A DNA stretch of 64,000 nt from Pseudotamlana agarivorans (lineage in GTDB: Bacteria > Bacteroidota > Bacteroidia > Flavobacteriales > Flavobacteriaceae): contig NZ_JAHKPD010000018.1 of NCBI RefSeq assembly GCF_018860245.1, forward strand, positions 203,036 to 267,035, given 5' to 3'. The translations under genes and the position numbers were made by a program. Below the pieces are notes generated by a model. That model saw only the letters and a list, made by a program, of their open reading frames with translations, was not told where the DNA came from and did no database searches. Shown here in pieces: positions 35,146-45,872 of this stretch. The first letter of the stretch is position 1. The number at the start of each line of letters is the position of its first letter.

Positions 35146-37599
35146 ATGTTAGATTTTATAGATGTCATTATTCCTATTCCTTTAAAAAAACTATTTACCT
35201 ACACGGTAACCCCTGCAGAAGCGGAGTTTTTAAAACCAGGCATGCGTGTCGCGGTACCTTTCGGGAAATCTAAAATATATACAGGTATTGTTTTTAGTAT
35301 TCATAAGGATGAGCCAGCGGCCTATGAGGCTAAAGATATTCAGCAAATTTTAGACGATAAACCCGTTGTTAATAGTCGGCAATTAAAATTTTGGCAATGG
35401 ATTGCGAGTTATTACATGTGTACACTTGGCGATGTGATGCGAGCCGCTTTACCGAGTGCTTTTATTCTTGAGAGTGAAACGGTTGTTTCTAAAAACACAG
35501 TGAATATTATTGATGAATCTATTTTAAAAGATGATGAATTTTTAATTTATGAAGCGCTGCAGCACCAGTCCTCATTGAAAATTCATGATATTTCTAATAT
35601 TCTAGGTAAAAAGAATGTGCTTCCTGTTATAAAAGGACTTATTGAAAAAGACGCGATTTCTGTAGAGGAAGAAGTTTATGAAAAGTACAAGCCTAAATTG
35701 GTGCGCTATGTAAAACTGGATATTAGTTATACTAGTGAGAAGGCGCTTCATGAATTGCTGGAAGAATTAAGTCGTGCACATAAACAACGGGAGGTTGTTT
35801 TGACTTTGTTTTCAATTTCAGCAAAAACGAAAAAACCAGTAAAAGTTACCGATTTAGTTGCAGAAAGTGGTGCGTCGTCTTCCATTGTAAAGGCGCTTAT
35901 AGATAAAGGTATTCTTGAAGAATATCATATCCAGACCGATCGGGTTGAGTATTCGGGTGAAGAAACCGAGTCTTCAAAAAGTTTAAACGAACATCAAGAA
36001 CTGGCCTTAGAAGAAATAAAAACCAGTTTTGAAACTCAAAACGTGACCTTACTGCATGGTGTTACATCTTCAGGGAAAACAGAGGTTTATGTGAAGCTTA
36101 TAGAAGAGGTGATTAATCATGGAAAACAAGTGTTGTATTTGCTTCCTGAAATCGCATTAACCACCCAATTAATTTCTAGGCTTCAGAATTATTTCGGAGA
36201 AAAAGTATCGGTTTTTCATTCAAAATACTCCGTTCAAGAACGTGTAGAGGTTTGGAATCATGTGCTTAACAATTCCGCGAAAGCGCAAATTGTATTGGGA
36301 GCCCGCTCGTCTATATTTTTACCGTTTAATAATTTAGGGCTCATTGTGGTTGATGAGGAACATGAGCAATCTTTCAAGCAGTTTGATCCTGCACCGCGTT
36401 ATCAAGCTAGGGACGCGGCTATAGTATTATCACATTTGCATCAAGGGAAAGCCTTGTTAGGCTCTGCTACGCCAAGCTTAGAGAGCTTCTATAACGCGAA
36501 ACAAAATAAATATGGTTTTGTTGAATTGTCTGTGCGTTATAATAATGTTTTAATGCCAGACATCGAGTTGGTAGATATTAAAGAGAAGCAGAAAAAAAAA
36601 CGTATGAAAGGGCATTTTAGCGATAGACTTATCGAAGAAATGACTGAAACCTTAGGGGAAGGACACCAAATTATATTGTTTCAAAACCGCCGTGGATTTT
36701 CTCCTATAGTGGAATGTAAAACCTGTGGGCACGCGCCTGAATGTCCCAATTGCGATGTGAGTTTAACGTTTCATCAATATAGAAATCAATTACGCTGTCA
36801 TTATTGTGGTTATCATTCGGCCATGATACAAGATTGTATGGCTTGTGGCGGACAAGATATCGACAGTAAAGGTTTTGGAACTGAGCAGATTGAAGAAGAA
36901 GTCAAGATTTTATTTCCAGATTATAAGGTAGCGCGAATGGATTTAGATACCACGCGTGGTAAATATGGTTACGAAAAAATTATAACGGCGTTAGAGCAGC
37001 AAGAAATTGATATTCTTGTGGGTACACAGATGCTTACCAAAGGTTTAGATTTTAGAAATGTAAAACTGGTAGGCATTATGAACGCAGACAGTATGTTGAA
37101 TTTTCCTGATTTTAGAGCTCATGAACGTAGTTTCCAGCTGATGTTGCAGGTTTCTGGTAGGGCAGGGCGCACCGAGCAGCGCGGGAAAGTGTTGATTCAA
37201 ACATATAATCCGCATCATAATATTTTACAGCAAGTGTCTACCAATAATTATAGTGATATGTTTACAGAACAAATGAACGATCGTTATAATTTTAAATATC
37301 CCCCTATTTATAAACAGATAAAAATTACTTTAAAGCATAAGGATTACAATCGTGTGGAAACCGCTTCTATTTGGTTTGCTAAATCACTGCGTCAGGTTTT
37401 TGGAGAACATGTATTGGGGCCAGAAGCACCACCTGTGGCACGTATCAGGAATCAGTTTCACAAAAACATCTTAGTGAAAATCCCTAAGCAACAATCTTTA
37501 GCAAAAACAAAAGAAGCTATCATTAAAATAAACAATAGCTTCTTTAGTGTAAAAGATTTTAGATCTGTTAGAGTAATTTTAAATGTCGATAACTATTAA
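35146..37599 (+). CDS. priA: Primosomal protein N' (replication restart helicase)
   Basis: 817 residues. Walker A GVTSSGKTEVY (near 302), the DEEHEQSFKQ box (near 402), GSATPSLESF (near 443), and zinc-binding cysteine clusters CKTCGHAPECPNC and CHYCGYH...CMACGG (near 524-566). The C-terminal helicase lobe has GTQMLTKGLDF and QVSGRAGR. It reloads the replisome at stalled forks. Length is normal for Bacteroidota. Confidence 0.97.
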   Translation: MLDFIDVIIPIPLKKLFTYTVTPAEAEFLKPGMRVAVPFGKSKIYTGIVFSIHKDEPAAYEAKDIQQILDDKPVVNSRQLKFWQWIASYYMCTLGDVMRAALPSAFILESETVVSKNTVNIIDESILKDDEFLIYEALQHQSSLKIHDISNILGKKNVLPVIKGLIEKDAISVEEEVYEKYKPKLVRYVKLDISYTSEKALHELLEELSRAHKQREVVLTLFSISAKTKKPVKVTDLVAESGASSSIVKALIDKGILEEYHIQTDRVEYSGEETESSKSLNEHQELALEEIKTSFETQNVTLLHGVTSSGKTEVYVKLIEEVINHGKQVLYLLPEIALTTQLISRLQNYFGEKVSVFHSKYSVQERVEVWNHVLNNSAKAQIVLGARSSIFLPFNNLGLIVVDEEHEQSFKQFDPAPRYQARDAAIVLSHLHQGKALLGSATPSLESFYNAKQNKYGFVELSVRYNNVLMPDIELVDIKEKQKKKRMKGHFSDRLIEEMTETLGEGHQIILFQNRRGFSPIVECKTCGHAPECPNCDVSLTFHQYRNQLRCHYCGYHSAMIQDCMACGGQDIDSKGFGTEQIEEEVKILFPDYKVARMDLDTTRGKYGYEKIITALEQQEIDILVGTQMLTKGLDFRNVKLVGIMNADSMLNFPDFRAHERSFQLMLQVSGRAGRTEQRGKVLIQTYNPHHNILQQVSTNNYSDMFTEQMNDRYNFKYPPIYKQIKITLKHKDYNRVETASIWFAKSLRQVFGEHVLGPEAPPVARIRNQFHKNILVKIPKQQSLAKTKEAIIKINNSFFSVKDFRSVRVILNVDNY

Positions 37600-37641
37600 T
37601 ATTAAATTAATGATCTATTTATTATAAAATTGGTACGATCT

Positions 37642-38337
37642 TTAAATATTATTTAAAGCGTCTACTAATTGTGTTTTCTTGTTTCTACTTAAGGGAATTT
37701 CATAAGCGCCAACTTCAACGTTTTTACTATTGAATCTGTCAATTTTATCCAAATTAACGATGTATGATTTATGAATTCTTAAGAATTTACCCTCTGGTAA
37801 TTCAGCTTCAAAAGATTTCATAGTAGAAAGAACAACTAAACTGTTCTCTTCGGTTACGAGTTTTACGTAATCACCAAGGGCTTCAATCCACTTGATATCT
37901 TTAATGTAAACTTTACGTTTTTTAAGATTACTTTTTACAAAAATGTGTTCGCCATCTTCTTCACTAAAGTCTTGAGTCAACCTATGTTGCTCTAAAGCTT
38001 TGTCTACAGAAGTATTAAAACGTTCTCTTGTAATTGGTTTGTGTAAATAATCGGTTGCATCGTAATTAAATGCTTTAAAGGCGTATTCGGTTTTACCAGT
38101 TACAAAAATAATTTGCGGTTTATTATTTAATACGTCTAAAAGTTCGAATCCATTTAACACTGGCATTTCAATGTCTAAAAAGATTAAGTCTACTTGGTGG
38201 GTGTTTAAACCATTTTTTGTTTCTAAAGCACTACTGTATTCGGCAATTAAGTTGAGAGAGGGGTGGTTCTCGACTAATTTAACAATAGAGAGACGTTGTA
38301 TTGCTGAATCGTCTACCACTACACAGTTTAAAGTCAT
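37642..38337 (-). CDS. LytTR-family response regulator
   Basis: 231 residues. Receiver domain with VVDDSAIQRLSIV, phospho-acceptor Asp in LIFLDIEMPVLNGFE (near 55), and Lys in DYLHKPI (near 103). A LytTR DNA-binding domain (GEHIFVKSNLKKRKVYIKDI, FLRIHKSYIVNLDKIDRF, residues 125-231) follows. No cognate kinase is adjacent. Divergent from rpsF. Confidence 0.94.
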   Translation of the reverse strand: MTLNCVVVDDSAIQRLSIVKLVENHPSLNLIAEYSSALETKNGLNTHQVDLIFLDIEMPVLNGFELLDVLNNKPQIIFVTGKTEYAFKAFNYDATDYLHKPITRERFNTSVDKALEQHRLTQDFSEEDGEHIFVKSNLKKRKVYIKDIKWIEALGDYVKLVTEENSLVVLSTMKSFEAELPEGKFLRIHKSYIVNLDKIDRFNSKNVEVGAYEIPLSRNKKTQLVDALNNI

Positions 38338-38482
38338 AACAATTTATATTTCGGTTAAGGTATCGACAATAATACAAAAAATTCGGTTAAAAACCAAAAA
38401 ACATCGGTAAAGCGTTGTTTGTTAAGTAATTTGTCTTTTTTATTGGCAAATAATTTGTTTGGCAAATAAAGCATATAATATG

Positions 38483-38513
38483 TTGTGTAATATGTAGAAA
38501 TTAATTACTTTTG
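38483..38513 (+). promoter_or_regulatory. Promoter of rpsF-rpsR-rplI
   Basis: TTG (38483-38485), a 20-base gap, and TACTTTTG (38506-38513), matching the -33/-7 pattern of this phylum; 32 bases before the rpsF ATG. Confidence 0.65.
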
Positions 38514-38545
38514 CAGCCAATTTTTAACAATAAAATACGATTTTT

Positions 38546-38884
38546 ATGAATCATTATGAAACTGTTTTCATCTTAAATCCCGTTTTATCTGAAGATCAGG
38601 TAAAGGAAACAGTAAAGAAATACGAAGATTTTCTTGTTTCTAACGGCGCTAAGATGATAGCTAAAGAAGATTGGGGACTAAAAAAATTAGCCTACCCAAT
38701 TCAAAACAAGAAAAGTGGTTTTTATCACTTATTCCAATACACGGTATCTGGAGAAGTAATTGATGCTTTAGAAGTAGAGTTTAGACGTGACGAGCGTTTT
38801 ATGCGTTATTTAACAGTTGCTTTAGATAAGCACGCTGTTTCTTGGGCAGAGAGAAGAAGAGAAAAACTTAAACAAAAAGCTTAA
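38546..38884 (+). CDS. rpsF: 30S ribosomal protein S6
   Basis: 112 residues. [19 protein letters not shown] and [18 protein letters not shown] are typical S6, which pairs with S18 on the platform of the small subunit. First gene of a three-gene ribosomal operon with 2- and 13-base gaps. Confidence 0.97.
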   Translation: MNHYETVFILNPVLSEDQVKETVKKYEDFLVSNGAKMIAKEDWGLKKLAYPIQNKKSGFYHLFQYTVSGEVIDALEVEFRRDERFMRYLTVALDKHAVSWAERRREKLKQKA

Positions 38885-38886
38885 TT

Positions 38887-39183
38887 ATGTCATCAATAGA
38901 ACAACAATCAAAAGGAAAAAAAGACGGCGAAATTAGATATTTAACGCCTCTTAATATTGAAACAAATAAGCAAAAGAAATATTGTCGTTTCAAAAAATCG
39001 GGTATTAAATATATCGATTATAAAGATCCAGATTTCTTATTAAAGTTTGTAAACGAGCAAGGTAAAATTTTACCAAGACGTTTAACAGGAACTTCATTAA
39101 AGTATCAAAGAAAAGTGTCTGTAGCTGTTAAAAGAGCACGTCACTTAGCTTTAATGCCATATGTAGCAGATTTATTAAAATAA
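38887..39183 (+). CDS. rpsR: 30S ribosomal protein S18
   Basis: 98 residues. It has [20 protein letters not shown] and [31 protein letters not shown] (shown in part), the S18 core. It has the extended N-terminus usual in Bacteroidota. It binds S6. Confidence 0.97.
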   Translation: MSSIEQQSKGKKDGEIRYLTPLNIETNKQKKYCRFKKSGIKYIDYKDPDFLLKFVNEQGKILPRRLTGTSLKYQRKVSVAVKRARHLALMPYVADLLK

Positions 39184-39196
39184 AATACCGATAACA

Positions 39197-39640
39197 ATGG
39201 AACTTATATTAAAACAAGACGTTGATAATTTAGGATTTAAAGACGATGTTGTAACAGTTAAGAACGGTTATGGTAGAAACTTTTTAATTCCTCAAGGTCA
39301 AGCAATTTTAGCTACAATTTCTGCAAAGAAAGTATTGGCTGAAAACTTAAAGCAAAGAGCTTTTAAAGAAAAGAAAATAGTTGATGATGCTAACAAGATT
39401 GCTGAAGCACTTAAAGCATTAGAAATTAAAATACCAGCTAAAGTTGGAACAGGAGACAAATTATTTGGTTCTGTAAATAACATCGATTTAGCTGAAGCTT
39501 TAGAAAAAGAAGGTCAATCAATCGAGAAAAAATTCATCACTGTTACTACAGTTAAACGTTTAGGTAAATATACTGCCGTTATTCGTTTACACAGAGAAGT
39601 AACTGTAGATTTAGAATTCGAAGTTGTTGCTCAAGCTTAA
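39197..39640 (+). CDS. rplI: 50S ribosomal protein L9
   Basis: 147 residues. The N-terminal L9 signature MELILKQDVDNLGFKDDVV with GYGRNFLIPQGQA is followed by a helical linker and the C-terminal rRNA-binding domain (IPAKVGTGDKLFGSV). Last gene of the operon, with a strong terminator 25 bases on. Confidence 0.97.
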   Translation: MELILKQDVDNLGFKDDVVTVKNGYGRNFLIPQGQAILATISAKKVLAENLKQRAFKEKKIVDDANKIAEALKALEIKIPAKVGTGDKLFGSVNNIDLAEALEKEGQSIEKKFITVTTVKRLGKYTAVIRLHREVTVDLEFEVVAQA

Positions 39641-39665
39641 TCGCTAAACGCTTTACAATAAAATT

Positions 39666-39693
39666 AAACCACTCAATTCGAGTGGTTTTTTTT
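39666..39693 (+). terminator. Terminator of the rpsF-rpsR-rplI operon
   Basis: AAACCACTC, loop AATTC, GAGTGGTTT, then a T run. Confidence 0.9.
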
Positions 39694-39810
39694 ATGCCTT
39701 ATATTTTCCAAGAACTAAGAGATATTTCATAAATTTGCATGCCTTTTTAAATAGGTTTGTTTTATGAAGCAAATACATATTTAAGAGGTGTTATCTATAG
39801 ATTTTTTTAA

Positions 39811-40278
39811 ATGAAATATTCAAGACTTACAAAAGAGCAATTCGAAGAATTGGAACAAGAATTTATAAACTTTTTAGCGACTCAATCTATTACAGGTGAG
39901 GAGTGGGCCAATTTAAAGGCAAACAAACCCGATTTAGCTGAAATGGAATTGGATGTGTTTAGCGATTTAATTTGGGAAGGCGTTTTAAATACTGCTGAAT
40001 ATATGGAGCATATTTCGGCGCAGCATATGTATTTGTTTAAATTAGGTGAAGCGAATATGCAAGCCATAGTTGTGAATATTAAAAATGATCAAGATATCAC
40101 GACAGCTGAAGGTTATGAGTGGCTGCGTAATAATTTAATGGACGATCATGTTGAGTTTTTACAAGCTGATAAAGACTATACAGACGATAAAAACCTTGAT
40201 AAATTTAAAATGATTGAACAAGGTGCCGTGATTACGAAAGGTGATTTGTTTAACTATTTTAATAAGATTATAAATTAA
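39811..40278 (+). CDS. DUF6495 family protein
   Basis: 155 residues, acidic, with no signal peptide or membrane segment. It shows KYSRLTKEQFEELEQEFINFL at the start and an EYMEHISAQHMYLFKLGE segment near residue 70, recognisable as the conserved flavobacterial DUF6495 family. Function unknown. It sits between the ribosomal operon and hisS as a single gene. Confidence 0.85.
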   Translation: MKYSRLTKEQFEELEQEFINFLATQSITGEEWANLKANKPDLAEMELDVFSDLIWEGVLNTAEYMEHISAQHMYLFKLGEANMQAIVVNIKNDQDITTAEGYEWLRNNLMDDHVEFLQADKDYTDDKNLDKFKMIEQGAVITKGDLFNYFNKIIN

Positions 40279-40375
40279 TCTATTTCAAACGAAACCAGTA
40301 TTTTTGTTTGTCTGCAACATATAGCTACTAATGTGATTGTGTGTGGGGCAAAAAACTATTAACAATTAAAAGATA

Positions 40376-40389
40376 CCTGCCTTCGCAGG
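40376..40389 (+). promoter_or_regulatory. Small GC-rich hairpin just before hisS
   Basis: CCTGC, loop CTTC, GCAGG, ending 7 bases before the hisS ATG, so it would cover the ribosome-binding region. It could tune translation, or may be a copy of a short dispersed repeat. Confidence 0.4.
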
Positions 40390-40396
40390 CATTTGT

Positions 40397-41776
40397 ATGG
40401 CTCAAAAACCAAGTATTCCAAAAGGCACAAGAGATTTTAATCCAGAACAAGTCGCTAAGAGAAACTATATTTTTAATACTATTAGAGGTGCTTTTCAAAC
40501 TTTCGGTTTTCAACCTATTGAAACCCCAAGTTTTGAAAACTCTAGTACCCTAATGGGGAAATATGGTGATGAAGGCGATCGTTTAATTTTTAAAATTTTA
40601 AATTCTGGAGATTTTTTAGCTAAAGCCAATGCCCAAGCTTACACTGAAAAGGATTCGACTAAAATTACCGCTTCCATTTCAGAAAAGGCCTTGCGTTACG
40701 ACTTAACCGTACCCTTCGCCCGTTACGTGGTACAACACCAAAACGAAATCGAATTTCCGTTTAAGCGTTACCAAATTCAACCTGTTTGGAGAGCAGATAG
40801 GCCTCAAAAAGGACGATTCAGAGAGTTTTTTCAATGCGATGCCGATGTGGTAGGTTCAAAATCATTGTGGCAAGAAGTTGAGTTTATTCAGCTTTATGAT
40901 ACGGTCTTTTCAGCCTTGAAATTAGAAGGTGTTACGATTAAAATTAATAACAGAAAAATACTTTCTGGTATTGCTGAAGTTATTGGTGCTAGTGATAAAC
41001 TTATAGATTTTACTGTAGCTTTAGATAAGTTAGATAAAATAGGTGAGGAGAAAGTGAAGGAAGAAATGCTAGGTAAAGGGATTTCGGAAGCAGGAATTTC
41101 TAAACTTCAGCCTTTATTTACACTTTCTGGTTCTTTTGAATCTCAAATTGAAAGTTTAAAAAGTATTCTTAGTACTTCTGAAGAAGGCTTAAAAGGTATT
41201 GAAGAATTAGCATTTATCGATGCTGCAATTTCAGAATTAGGTTTATCTACAGCTAAATTGCAATTGGATGTTACGCTTGCCAGAGGATTAAATTATTATA
41301 CAGGTGCTATTTTTGAAGTGTCTGCACCAGAAACCGTTAAAATGGGATCTATTGGTGGCGGTGGTCGTTACGACGATTTAACTGGAATATTCGGGTTGAA
41401 AGATGTGAGTGGCGTTGGAATTAGTTTCGGACTAGATCGCATCTATTTGGTGTTAGAAGAACTCGGATTATTCCCTGAAACCGTGAATAAAAACGTTGAA
41501 GTTTTATTTATAAACTTTGGAGATAAGGAAGCTTTATTTAGTTTAAAAGCGATTAAAGCCTTAAGAAAAAATGGTATAAACGCAGAGTTATATCCGGATT
41601 CGGCAAAAATGAAAAAACAAATGAATCATGCGAATAAGCGTGAAATTCCGTTTGTCGTTTTAGTTGGTGATGAAGAAATTAAAGCCTATCAGTTTACCTT
41701 AAAAAATATGATTTCAGGGGAACAAGATAAACTTTCCATTGAAGATCTAATCTTAAAAGTAAAAGAAACGGTCTGA
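40397..41776 (+). CDS. hisS: Histidine-tRNA ligase
   Basis: 459 residues. Class II motif 1 at [14 protein letters not shown] and [18 protein letters not shown], motif 2 [26 protein letters not shown] (shown as key part: [14 protein letters not shown] near 132), the histidine-specific [15 protein letters not shown] (near 296), motif 3 [19 protein letters not shown] (near 340), and an anticodon-binding C-terminus. It charges tRNA-His. Confidence 0.97.
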   Translation: MAQKPSIPKGTRDFNPEQVAKRNYIFNTIRGAFQTFGFQPIETPSFENSSTLMGKYGDEGDRLIFKILNSGDFLAKANAQAYTEKDSTKITASISEKALRYDLTVPFARYVVQHQNEIEFPFKRYQIQPVWRADRPQKGRFREFFQCDADVVGSKSLWQEVEFIQLYDTVFSALKLEGVTIKINNRKILSGIAEVIGASDKLIDFTVALDKLDKIGEEKVKEEMLGKGISEAGISKLQPLFTLSGSFESQIESLKSILSTSEEGLKGIEELAFIDAAISELGLSTAKLQLDVTLARGLNYYTGAIFEVSAPETVKMGSIGGGGRYDDLTGIFGLKDVSGVGISFGLDRIYLVLEELGLFPETVNKNVEVLFINFGDKEALFSLKAIKALRKNGINAELYPDSAKMKKQMNHANKREIPFVVLVGDEEIKAYQFTLKNMISGEQDKLSIEDLILKVKETV

Positions 41777-42051
41777 AAAGTAAAGTTTTCGTGAACCTGA
41801 ACTTGACTCAGTTTTTCATAATGATTGGTTTTCAATATGATGCAATTCTGAAATAAATTTAGAATGACGTACTTTAACATTTTTTGTACAGCCTCTTTTT
41901 TATTTGGTAATTAAGTCATTTTTCAGGATAAATCACTTCAATAAAGAATAAAAACCGCTTAAAATAGTAAAATGATACATTGTTCTCAATTAAAATCATA
42001 ATTCTTCAAAGACAGTAGTAATAATTTCTTTATTTTTTTATATTTGGCGCC

Positions 42052-42666
42052 ATGATAGCAAGATGGTGTGTTAGCACTTTAATTTTTACTTTAACCCTGT
42101 TTGGAGTTGTTTCGCAACAACAAATAGCGGTGCCTAATCAAGAAATTGTATTGCAGTTTTCAGATGTTGAGTTAACATCTCACGACGTGCAACATACAAT
42201 TGAGGTGGTTAAAAATCAATTGCTTGCTGCTGGTGGTAGTCATATAAAAGTAAAAGCTCAAGAAAACGGAAAGTTAAAAATAAGTTACTACAGTGATGCC
42301 GATGTTTCTAGTATAAAAAGGGCTTTTTCTAATGAAGATTATTTATCTCTTTCTTTTACTAATAATGATACATCCTCTGGAGATCTTCCTCTTGAAGAAT
42401 CGGGGCTTAAATACAACCTTGATATTTATGAAATTCAATCGGCTAATAATGCTGGTTGGGATTTCGAAGGTAATATCGTCTTACAAGTTGAAACTAAAAG
42501 TGATCGTTTTTTAGATCCAAATACGAGTATATCTGCCAGAGATTTAGAGCATTTAGGCTCCAGTTCGGTTTATAAAACCACCTATAAAGTACGTGCTCAT
42601 GTGGCGCTTACTATAGGTGAGGATTTGCATACTATACCAGAGGTTAGGGCAGGCCCCTTGAGTTAA
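42052..42666 (+). CDS. Exported protein of unknown function upstream of secDF
   Basis: 204 residues with a signal peptide (CVSTLIFTLTLFGVVSQQQ). Residues 25-110 form a beta-alpha-beta pattern (QEIVLQFSDVELTSHDVQH, VVKNQLLAAGGSHIKVKA, GKLKISYYSDADVSSIKRAF, YLSLSF) that resembles the SecD periplasmic P1 base region, seen in the neighbour as VLRKRIDEFGV, GRILVELPGVKDVERATSLL and AQLEFW. The second half has no recognised motif. No known name. It is 187 bases before secDF, which has its own promoter. An accessory role for SecDF is speculation. Confidence 0.65.
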   Translation: MIARWCVSTLIFTLTLFGVVSQQQIAVPNQEIVLQFSDVELTSHDVQHTIEVVKNQLLAAGGSHIKVKAQENGKLKISYYSDADVSSIKRAFSNEDYLSLSFTNNDTSSGDLPLEESGLKYNLDIYEIQSANNAGWDFEGNIVLQVETKSDRFLDPNTSISARDLEHLGSSSVYKTTYKVRAHVALTIGEDLHTIPEVRAGPLS

Positions 42667-42790
42667 AAGAATCCATAGTGTGATTTAATTAGAAGAGACT
42701 TCAAACACACAGATTCTTTACTTTTTTAAAACTCAAACAGCGCTTCATTTTTTAATAATAATGAAGCCTAAAATCTTAATTCATAAAACA

Positions 42791-42821
42791 TTGTCAGATT
42801 TTAAGGTAAATTCTATATTTG
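42791..42821 (+). promoter_or_regulatory. Promoter of secDF
   Basis: TTG (42791-42793), 20 bases, then TATATTTG (42814-42821), a good fit to the phylum consensus; 32 bases before the ATG. Confidence 0.65.
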
Positions 42822-42853
42822 CCCGATTAAAAAATTGACGTAAAAATTATATA

Positions 42854-45853
42854 ATGCAAAACAAGGGACTAGTAAAATTGTTTGCTTTATTGTTTGGTTT
42901 GGTAAGTATTTATCAATTATCATTCACATTCAAAGCAAATCAAATTGAAAAAGAAGCTGTGGAATTAGCTGCGAATAAAATTCCATCTTCAGAAGAGAAT
43001 TATCACGCGAAACGTAGCCAAGAGGAATCTAACTACTTGCAATCTATCGCAACCGATACTGTATACCACATGGGTATCGCAAAATTCACTTATAACGAAG
43101 TGAAACAAAAGGCCATGAATTTAGGTCTTGATTTAAAAGGAGGTATTAACGTTATTCTTCAAGTATCTGTAAAAGATATCTTAAAAGGATTAGCGAACAA
43201 TACAGCCGATCCTACTTTTAATAAAGCTTTAGAAGATGCTACAGAACTTCAAAGAAATGGTCAAAACACCTATTTAGAAGATTTCTTTACAGCGTTTGAT
43301 GCTATTAAAGGCGATACAAAATTAGCATCTCCAGATATTTTTTACACGAAAGCTTTAGATGGTGAGATTGACGGAAGCATGTCTGACGATGATGTAAAAG
43401 TGGTTATCGAAAGAAAAATTGATGAGTCTATCGTTTCTGCATTCGAAGTATTACGTAAGCGTATTGATGAGTTTGGTGTAACATCTCCTAACATCCAACG
43501 TTTAGGAACATCTGGACGTATTCTTGTTGAATTACCAGGGGTTAAGGATGTAGAGCGTGCTACGAGTTTATTACAAAGTACAGCGCAATTAGAATTTTGG
43601 GATGCTTATAAAGGTGAGCAGTTCGGTCCCTTTTTAGCGCAAGCAAACGAAACATTAAAAGATATTGTTAATCCTAAATCTGATGCAGGTGAAGCTAAGT
43701 CGCAGGATGAAGAAGATGCTAAATCTTCTCAAATTGATGACTTATTAGGTGATGCTGAAACAGATTCAACTGCAGTTGCCGCTGTTAATCCTATTTTCGA
43801 TCTCATTAGAGGTGTAGGATACCAAGGTGGACCAATTATAGCAAAATTTGAAATTAAAGATAAAGCGACTGTTCTTGATTATTTGAACAAAAAAGAGGTG
43901 AGAGCCTTATTACCTTCAGAACAACGTTACACAAGATTTGCTTTTGGTAAGCCAGAAAAAAATAGCGAGTTAGTAGATTTATATGCCTTAGTTGGTAATA
44001 GAGAAAATATTCCACCATTAAGTGGTGATGTAGTAACAGACGCAAGAAACCAATTTAGTGCTGTTGGGAAATCTGAAGTTTCTATGCAAATGAATGCAAA
44101 AGGGGCTAAGATTTGGGAAGAAATGACTGGAAATGCTTATGCACAAGGAAGTCAGATTGCTATCGTTTTAGATAACGTGGTATATTCTGCTCCAGGAGTA
44201 ACTACTGGTCCTATTGCAGGTGGTAGTTCTTCTATCTCTGGAGATTTTTCATTAAATGAAGCGATCGATTTAGCAAACGTATTACGTGCTGGTAAATTAC
44301 CTGCTTCAGCAGATATTATTTCTAGTGAGGTTGTTGGACCTTCTTTAGGTAAAGAAGCGATAGAAAGTGGTACCATGTCTTTCATGATTGCCTTAGCATT
44401 AGTATTATTATGGATGGTTTTCTATTACGGAAAATCAGGTGGATTTGCAGATATCGCGATGTTATTAAACATCTTATTAATCTTTGGCGTACTGTCAGGA
44501 TTAGGCGCCGTGTTAACTTTACCTGGTATTGCGGGTATCGTATTAACCATTGGTATGTCGGTGGATGCGAACGTACTTATCTTTGAGCGTATTCGAGAAG
44601 AGTTATCTAAAGGTAAGAGTCAAGTTGAAGCTATTAAAGACGGATTTGGAAATGCTTTATCTTCAATCTTAGATGCGAATATTACAACCGGTTTAACGGC
44701 CTTGATTTTATTTGTATTTGGAACAGGACCAATTAAAGGTTTCGCAACTACTTTATTAATTGGTATCGCAACGTCTTTATTTACGGCAATCTTTATTACA
44801 AGATTACTAATCGATTGGTATACTGCTAAAGGTGGAAAATTAGAGTTCTCAACAGGAATTACTAAAAACCTTTTCAGAAATATTAATATTGAATTCTTAA
44901 AGAAACGTAAAATTGCTTACATCATTTCTGGTTCATTAATTGTGTTATCTATTGGTTCTTTATTAACTAATGGTCTAGATCAAGGTGTAGATTTCGTTGG
45001 AGGTAGAACTTATCAAGTACGTTTTGCCCATGCGGTATCTTCTTCAGAAATTACAAATGTTTTATCTGATCCTGCTGTATTTGGTAGTGCCGATGCTAAA
45101 ACGTTTGGATCTTCAAACCAATTAAAAATTACTACTAAACATAAAGTAAATGAAACTGGTACAGAAGCCGATGAAGAAATTAGATCTAAATTATACACGG
45201 CTTTAGTACCTTATTTAGAAGGTATTTCATACGAAGAATTCATCGATTTAAATGATGAAAACAAGCAAGTTGGTTTATTAGAAACGTATAAAGTATCACC
45301 AACAATTGCAGACGATATCAAACAGGCTTCTTTATGGGCTGTATTAGGATCGTTAATTGTGGTATTCTTATACATCTTATTCCGTTTTAAGAAATGGCAA
45401 TTCTCTTTAGGAGCTGTATTGGCAGTATTCCATGATGTTGTTATTGTATTAGGTGTTTTCTCATTAACCTATAAATTCATGCCATTTAATATGGAGATAA
45501 ACCAAGCGTTTATTGCCGCAATATTAACGGTAATTGGTTATTCATTAAATGATACGGTGGTTGTATTCGATAGAGTTCGTGAGTTTATTAACGAGCATAC
45601 TTCTTGGGATTTTGATAAAGTTGTAGATGCCTCTTTAAGCAGTACTTTAAGTAGAACGTTAAATACCTCGTTAACTACGTTAGTGGTATTATTATCAATC
45701 TTTATTTTTGGTGGTGATTCGATTAGAGGGTTTATGTTCGCCTTAATTGTTGGTGTTATTGTTGGTACGTATTCATCTTTATTCATAGCAACTCCTGCGA
45801 TGTATGAAACTGTTGATAAATCAAACAAAAAGAAAACAAGTCAAGAAAGCTAG
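42854..45853 (+). CDS. secDF: Protein translocase subunit SecDF (fused)
   Basis: 999 residues. The SecD half has LGLDLKGGINVILQV (near 91), the P1 region with ELPGVKDVERATSLL (near 224) and six membrane segments (LTLPGIAGIVLTIGMSVDANVLIFERIREEL, in part, near 555). The SecF half has VDFVGGRTYQVRF (near 714) and AAILTVIGYSLNDTVVVFDRVRE (in part, near 888). SecDF uses proton flow to pull exported proteins through SecYEG. The fused form is normal in Bacteroidota. A terminator follows at 45873. Confidence 0.97.
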   Translation: MQNKGLVKLFALLFGLVSIYQLSFTFKANQIEKEAVELAANKIPSSEENYHAKRSQEESNYLQSIATDTVYHMGIAKFTYNEVKQKAMNLGLDLKGGINVILQVSVKDILKGLANNTADPTFNKALEDATELQRNGQNTYLEDFFTAFDAIKGDTKLASPDIFYTKALDGEIDGSMSDDDVKVVIERKIDESIVSAFEVLRKRIDEFGVTSPNIQRLGTSGRILVELPGVKDVERATSLLQSTAQLEFWDAYKGEQFGPFLAQANETLKDIVNPKSDAGEAKSQDEEDAKSSQIDDLLGDAETDSTAVAAVNPIFDLIRGVGYQGGPIIAKFEIKDKATVLDYLNKKEVRALLPSEQRYTRFAFGKPEKNSELVDLYALVGNRENIPPLSGDVVTDARNQFSAVGKSEVSMQMNAKGAKIWEEMTGNAYAQGSQIAIVLDNVVYSAPGVTTGPIAGGSSSISGDFSLNEAIDLANVLRAGKLPASADIISSEVVGPSLGKEAIESGTMSFMIALALVLLWMVFYYGKSGGFADIAMLLNILLIFGVLSGLGAVLTLPGIAGIVLTIGMSVDANVLIFERIREELSKGKSQVEAIKDGFGNALSSILDANITTGLTALILFVFGTGPIKGFATTLLIGIATSLFTAIFITRLLIDWYTAKGGKLEFSTGITKNLFRNINIEFLKKRKIAYIISGSLIVLSIGSLLTNGLDQGVDFVGGRTYQVRFAHAVSSSEITNVLSDPAVFGSADAKTFGSSNQLKITTKHKVNETGTEADEEIRSKLYTALVPYLEGISYEEFIDLNDENKQVGLLETYKVSPTIADDIKQASLWAVLGSLIVVFLYILFRFKKWQFSLGAVLAVFHDVVIVLGVFSLTYKFMPFNMEINQAFIAAILTVIGYSLNDTVVVFDRVREFINEHTSWDFDKVVDASLSSTLSRTLNTSLTTLVVLLSIFIFGGDSIRGFMFALIVGVIVGTYSSLFIATPAMYETVDKSNKKKTSQES

Positions 45854-45872
45854 ACAATAGCTTAATAGTATA

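Noticed and set aside
40376..40389. T-box riboswitch for hisS
   Set aside because: There is only a short 5-base-pair hairpin; no T-box sequence, specifier loop or antiterminator, and T-boxes are not typical of this phylum.
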